Source: Pseudomonas putida
GTDB taxonomy: Bacteria > Pseudomonadota > Gammaproteobacteria > Pseudomonadales > Pseudomonadaceae
Reading direction: 5' to 3'
Length of the DNA: 64,000 nucleotides
Assembly: GCF_028682175.1 (NCBI RefSeq)
Contig: NZ_JANHKS010000017.1
Location: forward strand, 47,915 to 111,914
The notes beneath the pieces are model-generated. The model ran no database searches, was not told the origin of the DNA, and saw nothing but the letters and a program-made list of their open reading frames with translations. The translations under genes and the position numbers were made by a program. Below, piece by piece: positions 24,992-31,861 of the stretch. Each line of letters opens with the position of its first letter. The stretch's first letter is position 1.

Positions 24992-26020
24992 TCACTTGAG
25001 AAAGGTCTTGAGCGCCTCATCGACCTTGCCCATCTCGCACACCGGCGCCATGTGCCCGCAGTCGTTGTCGAGCACCAGCAGTTGCGCACGCTTCTGTCGG
25101 CCCAGCGCCTTGGACGGCGCGGGATCCACCAGCCGATCCTGCTCGGAGGTGACGATCAGCATCCGCGCCTTGATCTTGCTCGCCAGGGTGGCCATGTCGC
25201 CATCACGCACCAGATCGAAGGTGGTCATGGCCTGCAGTTGCCGATACCAGTCCACCGCATTGAAGCTCTGGCTGGTCTGAGTGCCGTGCAGCCGATCCTC
25301 GGTGGCACGCTTGCCGGCCACGGTCCTGGCGGCCTGATGCTCGGGGGTCCACAGGGATTCGGTGTGCAGGGCGGCAAGGTTCTTGAACGGCGTGCCCGAT
25401 GCGTAGTTGCCGCCGTTCCAGCCAGGGTTGCGCTCGATGGCGTTCATTTCGGCCTTCCACACTTGCAGGTCGCGGGCGGTGGGTTGCGGCGTGCCGACGA
25501 TGGTCACGATTTTGCTCGCGTAATCGGGGTACATTACCGCCCATTGCAGGGCCTGCATGCCGCCCATGGAAATGCCGACGATGGCGTGTACATGATCGAT
25601 GCCCAGGGTCAGCGCCAGCAGGCGATGCTGGGCCTTGACCATGTCGCGGATGCCGAACTCGGGAAACTTGAGCCGTGGATGGGTCTTGCTGTTGGAGGGT
25701 GAACAGGACACCCCGTTGCCCACCGCGTCCAGCGCCACCACGTACCAGCGGTCGGTGTCGATCAGCTTGCCGGGGCCGATCAGGTCGATCTGGTCGGCGG
25801 TGCGCCCGGTCAGCCAGGTGGGCACCAGCACCACATTGGATTGATCGGCGGCCAGGGTGCCGTAGGTTCGATACCCCAGCGAGCATTGCCTGATCTTGCC
25901 GCCCACCATGTTCAGCGAGCCGATGCTCGCCAGTTGCTGCTCGGCGGCCAGGGCCACGCACGCACTGCTCATGGCCAGCAACGCACACAGCGTCTGGCCC
26001 GCATATCGATACAGGTTCAT
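24992..26020 (-). CDS. Exported alpha/beta hydrolase, homoserine acetyltransferase-like
   Basis: The 342-residue protein starts with a signal peptide (about 1-25; hydrophobic CALLAMSSACVALA then AEQ). The mature part has the MetX-like alpha/beta-hydrolase fold with nucleophile Ser in VGISMGGMQALQW, an acid in EQDRLVDP and the catalytic His in DNDCGHMAP. Cytoplasmic MetX acetylates homoserine; the leader here argues for a periplasmic esterase or acyltransferase with another substrate. A GGGGGAAG site precedes the ATG. It forms no evident operon with the HxlR gene upstream, 153 bases away, but the same orientation leaves regulation by it possible. Confidence 0.85.
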   Translation of the reverse strand: MNLYRYAGQTLCALLAMSSACVALAAEQQLASIGSLNMVGGKIRQCSLGYRTYGTLAADQSNVVLVPTWLTGRTADQIDLIGPGKLIDTDRWYVVALDAVGNGVSCSPSNSKTHPRLKFPEFGIRDMVKAQHRLLALTLGIDHVHAIVGISMGGMQALQWAVMYPDYASKIVTIVGTPQPTARDLQVWKAEMNAIERNPGWNGGNYASGTPFKNLAALHTESLWTPEHQAARTVAGKRATEDRLHGTQTSQSFNAVDWYRQLQAMTTFDLVRDGDMATLASKIKARMLIVTSEQDRLVDPAPSKALGRQKRAQLLVLDNDCGHMAPVCEMGKVDEALKTFLK

Positions 26021-26173
26021 GGTCTTCCCCCAGAAGATCAGACTTCAGTTCTGCGGCCGAGGAAAACCATGTACTTCACGGAACATGCCGTCGTGCTGCA
26101 GGCTGAGCGTAGACGCTGGGTCGAGCGGCGTTGAACCAGGGGATGAAATGCCTGTCGTGACCAACGCAGCCGC

Positions 26174-26533
26174 CTACTGCGGCGGGTCCTGTTCCTGCAG
26201 GCGCAGGCCCCAGTCGCGAAGCGACGCCACCACCGGGCCGACTTCACGGCCCTTGGCCGTCAGCAAGTATTCCAGGCGCGGCGGGTGCTGTTCGTAGAGG
26301 CGCCGTTCGATCAGACCGTTGGCCTCCAGCGACTTGAGCCGGGTCGACAGTGTGCTCGGCGCACAGCCCTTGAGGGAATCCTGCAGATCCTGGAAGCGGC
26401 GACTGGGATTGCGCAGCAGGTCGCGCAGGATGAGGATCACCCAGCGCTCACCGATCACCTCGAGCGCGGTGATGACCGGGCAGAAGGCGTAGGTGGGGAA
26501 AGCTTCTGGTCGTTCGGGCTTGGATTCGGACAT
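26174..26533 (-). CDS. HxlR-family transcriptional regulator
   Basis: The 119-residue protein is a winged-helix dimer of the HxlR/MarR-like class, with the conserved N-terminal CPVITALEVIGERWVILILR (including the family Cys), the recognition part CAPSTLSTRLKSLEANGLIE and the wing RLEYLLTAKGREVGPVV. Such proteins often respond to aldehydes or oxidants through the Cys. It lies between the exported hydrolase and the deacetylase operon, and its target is unknown. Confidence 0.9.
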   Translation of the reverse strand: MSESKPERPEAFPTYAFCPVITALEVIGERWVILILRDLLRNPSRRFQDLQDSLKGCAPSTLSTRLKSLEANGLIERRLYEQHPPRLEYLLTAKGREVGPVVASLRDWGLRLQEQDPPQ

Positions 26534-26607
26534 GTGCGCGAGTCTAGCAAGGGGTGGCAGGGCTGGAAAGCGGACTCAACCGCCTCTGCCCCGCCCCCTT
26601 CAGCCGG

Positions 26608-27639
26608 TCAATCCGCCAGACGCCACGCCTGCGGGCTGTCGAAGAACGCCGTGGCGTTGCTCTCCAGGGTTTCCAGATGGTAGCCGCCTTCCTGCACGAT
26701 CACGCAGGGCAACCCCAGGCTGCGGATCCGCTCACCCAGCCTGGCAAAGCCTTCGCGGGTCACGGCCACCTTGCTCTGTGGGTCCAGCTCATAGATGTCG
26801 AAGCCCAGGGACAGCACCAGTGCGTCAGCCTGAAAATCCTTCACGGCGGCCAGTGACTGCTCCAGCTTGTCCATGAACAGCGCTTCGCTGGCGCCATGGG
26901 GCATCGGCAGGTTGAGGTTGAACCCCTCGCCCTCGCCTTCGCCGCGTTCATCGTCGAAACCGGCGACACCCGGATAGAAGTTGGTTGGATCGCCGTGAAT
27001 CGATACGTACAGCACATCGTTGCGGGTGTAGAAGATTTCCTGGATACCCTGGCCGTGGTGCATGTCGGTGTCGAGCACGGCCACGCGATGGAAGCGCTCG
27101 CGCAGCACCTGAGCCGCCACGGCAGCGTTGTTCACGTAACAGAAGCCACCGGCGGCTTCTGCGCGGGCGTGGTGCCCCGGCGGGCGGCACAGCGCATAGG
27201 CAGCCGGCTCGCCATCGACAATAGCCTTGGCCGCAGCCACTGCGCTTTGCGCCGACCAGTACGCCGAGCGCCAGGTCAGCTCGCCCACCGGGCAACTGCC
27301 GTCGGCCAGGTAGCGCCCGGCCTGGGCCAGTATTCCGCGCAAGGCGTTGGGCTCACGCACGAAGATGTTGGACATGACCTCATCGCCCCAGTCTTCCGGC
27401 ACTTCCTTCCAGCGCAGCCAGGCCTCTTCGAGAAATGCCAGATACGGCGCGCCATGCACGGCCAGCAATGGGTCGAGACCGAAATCCGTCGGTTGCTCGA
27501 TGGCAAAACCCAGTGCCTTGGCGGCTTTCAGCAGATTCTGCGCACGCTCGGGGACTTCCTGCGGCGTGCGCATCTGGCCCCGGGAGTAGTAGCTGCGAGG
27601 ATGGTGCAAGAGTTGTTCAGGATGGAAAAAGCTGCGCAT
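26608..27639 (-). CDS. Histone-deacetylase-family acetylpolyamine amidohydrolase
   Basis: The 343-residue zinc-dependent deacetylase of the HDAC/AphA fold has active-site motifs RPPGHHARAEAAGGFCYVNN (tandem His), DTDMHHGQGIQEIFY (metal Asp and His), the third metal-binding region LSLGFDIYELDP and the catalytic Tyr in QEGGYHLETL. Family members in pseudomonads remove acetyl groups from acetylputrescine or acetylcadaverine. GTG at 27642 and ATG at 27639 are adjacent; the ATG is better spaced from GGAG. It overlaps the stop of the upstream amidohydrolase by one base (TGATG). The substrate in this cluster is inferred only. Confidence 0.87.
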   Translation of the reverse strand: MRSFFHPEQLLHHPRSYYSRGQMRTPQEVPERAQNLLKAAKALGFAIEQPTDFGLDPLLAVHGAPYLAFLEEAWLRWKEVPEDWGDEVMSNIFVREPNALRGILAQAGRYLADGSCPVGELTWRSAYWSAQSAVAAAKAIVDGEPAAYALCRPPGHHARAEAAGGFCYVNNAAVAAQVLRERFHRVAVLDTDMHHGQGIQEIFYTRNDVLYVSIHGDPTNFYPGVAGFDDERGEGEGEGFNLNLPMPHGASEALFMDKLEQSLAAVKDFQADALVLSLGFDIYELDPQSKVAVTREGFARLGERIRSLGLPCVIVQEGGYHLETLESNATAFFDSPQAWRLAD

Positions 27640-28880
27640 CACAGGTCTCCTTGATCGACTTGCCCGGCGCGGGTCAGCACGGCGTTGAGCAATACATCGC
27701 TGCCCTGGCGAACGTCATCGGGCAACGCGTCTTCGGCTTCGTTGTGGCTCAGGCCACCTACGCAGGGGATGAAAATCATCGCGGTCGGACAGAACCGTGC
27801 GAGGTGAATCGCATCGTGCCCGGCACCACTGACGATGCGCTGCTGGTCGTATCCGAGCCCATCGACCGCCTGCTGCACCGCCGCCACGCACTCGCCATCG
27901 AACGGCGTGGCAGGGCTGATCCAGTGCGGGTCGATGCTCACGCTCAGGCCACGCTGCGTGCCGATCTCCTGCAACCGCTGACGCACCTGCTGCTCCATTG
28001 CGTCGATGGCCTCGTCGCGGTGGTGACGCAGGTCCACGGTGAAATTCACCAGGCCCGGGATGGTGTTGCGCGAGGACTTGGCGATGCTCAGTTCGCCCAC
28101 CGTGGTCAGGCCTTCAGGGGCGAAATCCCCGGCCAGTTCTTCCAGCGCCTGAATCATCCGGGCGGCGCCGTACAGGGCGTCCTTGCGCAGCTTCATCGGT
28201 GTGGTGCCGGCATGAGCGGCCATGCCCTCGACGCGTACGTCCAGCCAGCGAATGGCCTGCCCGCCGGTGACCACGCCGATGCTCTTGCCGTTGTCCTCAA
28301 GGATCGGGCCCTGCTCGATGTGCGCCTCGAAGTACGCATCCACCGCACCGCCCAACGGGCGCTCGCCGTCATAGCCGGTGCTGGCCAACGCCTGAGCGAC
28401 GCTGACGCCTTCGGCATCCGTGGATGCCAGGCCTTTTTCCAGCGACAGGCTGCCGGTGAACACTGCCGAGCCGAGCATCGCCGGGGTGAAGCGCGCGCCC
28501 TCCTCGTTGGTCCAGACCGCAACTTCCAGCGGCTTGCGGGTCTGGATGTTCAGGTCGTTGAGGCGACGAATCACCTCAAGCCCGGCCAGCACGCCGTACA
28601 CGCCGTCGAAGCGGCCACCTTCGGGTTGGGTGTCCAGATGGCTGCCCATCATCACCGGCGCAGCCTCGGGGTCGGTGCCTGCGCGGCAAGCAAACAGGTT
28701 GCCGATGCGATCGACGCTCAGGGTCAGCCCGGCTTCGCGGCACCAGTGGGCGAACAGCTCGCGTCCGGCCTTGTCTTCTTCGCTCAGGGCCAGCCGGCAG
28801 CTGCCACCGCGAGCCGTGGCACCGATTTCGGCCATGGCCATGAGGCTTTGCCAGAGGCGCTCGCCATTGATTTTCAACAT
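27639..28880 (-). CDS. M20-family amidohydrolase (N-carbamoyl/allantoate type)
   Basis: The 413-residue protein belongs to the hydantoinase/carbamoylase branch of M20 metallopeptidases. Metal ligands are seen in GSHLDTQPEGGRFDGVYGVL (His and Asp), TNEEGARFTP (Glu) and the C-terminal SGAGHDAIHLA (His), with a lid domain between (about 210-330). Such enzymes hydrolyse N-carbamoyl amino acids, ureidoglycine/allantoate or other small N-acyl amides in the cytoplasm. It lies between an MHS transporter and a deacetylase on the same strand, so uptake and two-step hydrolysis of an acylated amine or amino acid is a reasonable but unproved reading. Confidence 0.88.
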   Translation of the reverse strand: MLKINGERLWQSLMAMAEIGATARGGSCRLALSEEDKAGRELFAHWCREAGLTLSVDRIGNLFACRAGTDPEAAPVMMGSHLDTQPEGGRFDGVYGVLAGLEVIRRLNDLNIQTRKPLEVAVWTNEEGARFTPAMLGSAVFTGSLSLEKGLASTDAEGVSVAQALASTGYDGERPLGGAVDAYFEAHIEQGPILEDNGKSIGVVTGGQAIRWLDVRVEGMAAHAGTTPMKLRKDALYGAARMIQALEELAGDFAPEGLTTVGELSIAKSSRNTIPGLVNFTVDLRHHRDEAIDAMEQQVRQRLQEIGTQRGLSVSIDPHWISPATPFDGECVAAVQQAVDGLGYDQQRIVSGAGHDAIHLARFCPTAMIFIPCVGGLSHNEAEDALPDDVRQGSDVLLNAVLTRAGQVDQGDL

Positions 28881-28908
28881 CGTCAGACTCCTTGAATCGT
28901 AGAGCGGA

Positions 28909-30213
28909 TCACGCCATTTCCAGGCGATGGGCCGTGGCGTGGCGGCGCGAGAGGGCCAGCACGCAGACCAGCGACAGTGCGGCGATCAGGCTGTAGAACA
29001 CTGCCATCGGCCACCACTGACCGGTGTATTGGTGGGCCAGCCAGGTGCCGATCAGCGGCGTCAGGCCACCGGCGATGGCGCCGCACACCTGATAGGCAAG
29101 GGAGATCGCGGTGTAGCGCACGCGGGTTTCGAACATGCCGCTGACGTACCCGGCGATCACCGCATAGAACGACGCCATGCACACCACCGCCAGGGCGATG
29201 CCGGCAATGATCAGCGGCGCCTGGGCGGTGCTGACCAGCACGAACATCGGGTATGGCGAGGCCATGGCCAGCACGGCCATGATGCACAGGAAACGCGTGG
29301 CGCCGATCTTCTCGGCCACCCAGGCGGCCACCGGCTGAATGCAGAACTGGATGATCGCCACGAAGAACAGGCACTCCAGGATCAGCGAACGCGGCAGGCC
29401 CAGTTGTTGAGTGCTGTAGGCGATCATGAAGGTGTTGGTGAAATACACCCCGGCGATGCCCAGGGTATTGGCGCCGATGCACAGCAGCAGTGGGCGCCAT
29501 GAGGTTTTCAGCACCTCGAGCACAGGGGCCTGCTCCTTGCGCACGGACTTGGCGCGCTGGTCCTTCTCGGCGAGAAACTCGGGGGATTCGCTCACGCCCA
29601 GACGAATCGCCAGCCCCACGACCAGCAGCAAGGCGCTGGCCAGGAACGGCAGGCGCCAGCCCCAGCTCATCAGGTCGGCCTCGGGCAGCCGGGTCACGGC
29701 GCTGAACGCCAGCAGCGACAGAATCAGGCCCGCCGGGCTGCCCAGTTGGGCGAAGGATGCAAAGAAATTGCGGCGGCCCTTGGGCGCGTGCTCACCGGCC
29801 ATCAAGACCGCACCGCCCCATTCGCCGCCGACCGCAATGCCCTGCACCACTCGCAGCAGAATCAACAGCACTGGCGCGGCGGTGCCGATCTGCGCGAAGG
29901 TCGGCAGCAGGCCGATGCAGACGGTGACCACGCCCATCATCACCAGGGTGATGACCAGCGACTTCTTGCGGCCGATCCGGTCGCCGATATGGCCGAACAC
30001 CACGCCACCCAGCGGCCGGGCGAAGAAGCCCACGGCGAAGGTGCCGAATGCCGCCATGGTGCTGAAGAGTTTGTCGTCGGAGGGAAAGAACAGCTGGCCG
30101 AACACCAGCGCGGCGGCGGTGGCATAGATGTAAAAGTCGTACCACTCGATCATGGTGCCGATGAAGGCGGCAGCCGCCGCGCGGCGTGGCTGGGGCGAAG
30201 CGATGGGCTTCAT
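28909..30213 (-). CDS. MHS-family MFS transporter
   Basis: The 434-residue inner-membrane protein has 12 predicted helices of the metabolite:H+ symporter family (ProP/ShiA/CitA-like). The N-terminal AAAFIGTMIEWYDFYIYATA and the loop GGVVFGHIGDRIGRKKSLVI are diagnostic. It probably imports the substrate of the two hydrolases encoded downstream. AAAGGAG precedes the ATG. It is the first gene of this minus-strand operon and is divergent from a LysR regulator gene. Confidence 0.9.
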   Translation of the reverse strand: MKPIASPQPRRAAAAAFIGTMIEWYDFYIYATAAALVFGQLFFPSDDKLFSTMAAFGTFAVGFFARPLGGVVFGHIGDRIGRKKSLVITLVMMGVVTVCIGLLPTFAQIGTAAPVLLILLRVVQGIAVGGEWGGAVLMAGEHAPKGRRNFFASFAQLGSPAGLILSLLAFSAVTRLPEADLMSWGWRLPFLASALLLVVGLAIRLGVSESPEFLAEKDQRAKSVRKEQAPVLEVLKTSWRPLLLCIGANTLGIAGVYFTNTFMIAYSTQQLGLPRSLILECLFFVAIIQFCIQPVAAWVAEKIGATRFLCIMAVLAMASPYPMFVLVSTAQAPLIIAGIALAVVCMASFYAVIAGYVSGMFETRVRYTAISLAYQVCGAIAGGLTPLIGTWLAHQYTGQWWPMAVFYSLIAALSLVCVLALSRRHATAHRLEMA

Positions 30214-30330
30214 GGATCAGGCTCCTTTGGGTTTGTTTTTCTGGCAGGAGAAAGCAGTCGCATGTGCGCTCTGATGGCGCTTTGTGTGAGGTGATTTTTC
30301 GGCTCGGGGCTATGATTAGTCAATTTTCTA

Positions 30331-30350
30331 TTTATTATTCGAATTATAAA
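30331..30350. promoter_or_regulatory. Candidate LysR operator in divergent promoter region
   Basis: An AT-rich imperfect palindrome centred on ATTCGAAT (30337-30344) contains T-N11-A spacing as LysR-family sites do. It lies 27-46 bases before the lysR GTG and within the 163-base divergent region. The function is inferred from position and symmetry. Confidence 0.4.
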
Positions 30351-30376
30351 TTCTGCTTATTATCGAGCCCTGCCCT

Positions 30377-31321
30377 GTGTCCGACCTTCGCCGCGACGTG
30401 CACCCTTTGCTCAACGACCGCCTGGACTGGAACCTGCTGCGCACCTTTCGGGTGATCGGTCAGGAACGCAGCATCAGCCGCGCCGCCGCCCGCCTGCACC
30501 TGACGCAGCCAGCCATCAGCCAGGCCCTCAAGCGACTGGAAGAGCAACTGGGCTGCCAGCTGATTGCCCGGCGCGGGCCGCGTTTCGACCTCACCGAGGC
30601 CGGGGAACAGATTTTCGCCATTGCCGGCGAGATGTATGGGCAGGTTTCGCAACTGAGCAGCGCCCTGCAACAGCCGGGAGACGAGGTAATCGGCAAGGTA
30701 CGCTTGCTGATGATCAGCCGGATCGTCTCCGAACGCTTCGACCGTTTTCTTGCCGACTTCCATCGCGAACACCCCAGGGTCGACCTGGAAATCGATGTGA
30801 TGCGCAGCTCCGACATCGTCGCTGCCTTGCTGGAGAAGACCGCGTCCCTGGGGCTGAGCCTCAACCGTCGGCCACAGCCAAGGCTGGAGCAACGGCTGTT
30901 CCTGCGTCAGCGCTACGGGTTCTATTGCGGCAGGCACCACGCCTTGTTTGGCCGGGACAGGCTCAACGAGAGCGACCTGCAATCGGAGAATTTCGTGAGT
31001 TTCACCAGCGATCAGATCGGCGGAATGCTCTCGCCGCTGACCATTTTCCGCGACCAGCAGGGCTTCAGCGGCCGCATCGTCGCCTCATCGCCCAGCCTTG
31101 AAGAAGTGCGCCGGTTGGTGATCGCAGGTTATGGCCTGGGCTGCCTGCCCGAGCACGTGGTGGCCGAGGATGAAAGAAACGGCCTGCTGTGGCGCCTGCC
31201 GCCCCATGAGGGAATCGCCGACGTGGACATTCACCTGCTGTGGAACCGCGAACAGAAAATGAGCCGCGCCGAAAGCGTGTTCATCGAAAGCCTCGGCCAG
31301 CGTTTGCAGGAAGCCCCGTAG
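30377..31321 (+). CDS. LysR-family transcriptional regulator
   Basis: The 314-residue protein has an N-terminal winged helix (about 15-75; RTFRVIGQERSISRAAARLH and LTQPAISQALKRLEEQLGCQ) and a periplasmic-binding-like effector domain (about 100-305). GTG is the start with only a weak ribosome site. It is divergent from the MHS transporter/amidohydrolase/deacetylase operon and is its probable regulator. The final TAG lies inside the first bases of a REP element (see the repeat at 31318), so the gene end may have been set by repeat insertion. Confidence 0.9.
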   Translation: MSDLRRDVHPLLNDRLDWNLLRTFRVIGQERSISRAAARLHLTQPAISQALKRLEEQLGCQLIARRGPRFDLTEAGEQIFAIAGEMYGQVSQLSSALQQPGDEVIGKVRLLMISRIVSERFDRFLADFHREHPRVDLEIDVMRSSDIVAALLEKTASLGLSLNRRPQPRLEQRLFLRQRYGFYCGRHHALFGRDRLNESDLQSENFVSFTSDQIGGMLSPLTIFRDQQGFSGRIVASSPSLEEVRRLVIAGYGLGCLPEHVVAEDERNGLLWRLPPHEGIADVDIHLLWNREQKMSRAESVFIESLGQRLQEAP

Positions 31322-31788
31322 CAGTCCGGCTCCCGGCGTCAGCGGTCTCAAGGCCGCCCCGCCGGCAAGCCGTGCTGCTACGGGACCGGTGGTGACCACA
31401 ATTGTGAGGGCCGCACCGATAGCTGTGGGAGCGGGCGTGCCCGCGAAGGCGCCGGGCCTGACGCCTCGGGGATGCCTGAGCCACCGCTTTCGCGGGCAAG
31501 CCCGCTCCCACGGATCCTGACCAATCAATGATTGAAGACATCCCTCAAACCCGTAGCAGTCCGGCTTGCCGGCGTAAGCGATCTGAAGGCCGCCCCGCCG
31601 GCAAGCCGTGCTGCTACGGGACCGGTGGTGACCACAATTGTGAGGGCCGCACCGATAGCTGTGGGAGCGGGCTTGCCCGCGAAGGCGCCGGCCCTGACGC
31701 CTCGGGGGTGCCTGAGCCACCGCTTTCGCAGGCAGACCCGCTCCCACGGATCCGGAGCAATCAATGATGGAAGGCATCCCTCAATCCC
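31318..31788. repeat. Tandem duplication of a 235-bp composite REP unit
   Basis: Two head-to-tail copies begin with GTAGCAGTCCGG at 31318 and 31553 (235 bases apart); a third REP start (GTAGCAGCACGG) follows at 31789. Each copy holds an inverted pair of the GTAGCAG...CTGCTAC type, the same unique spacer GACCACAATTGTGAGGGCCG and then an inverted pair of the GTGGGAGCGGGC...GCCCGCTCCCAC type. The copies differ at a few positions (for example 31429 versus the matching base near 31664), so the duplication is not brand new. Confidence 0.88.
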
Positions 31789-31856
31789 GTAGCAGCACGG
31801 CTTGCCGGCGGGGGCGGCCTTGAGATCGCTAACGCTGGCAAGCCGGACTGCTGCGG
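31789..31856. repeat. REP palindrome pair
   Basis: A further GTAGCAGCACGGCTTGCCGGC unit and its inverted, slightly decayed copy (GCTGGCAAGCCGGACTGCTGCG) end directly before the stop codon of the minus-strand GGDEF-EAL gene at 31862. Confidence 0.8.
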
Positions 31857-31861
31857 GGGAT

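Noticed and set aside
31318..31856. Repeat array that might be read as CRISPR
   Set aside because: The units are palindromic REP pairs in a 235-bp tandem duplication, with identical rather than different spacers, and no cas gene is in the window.
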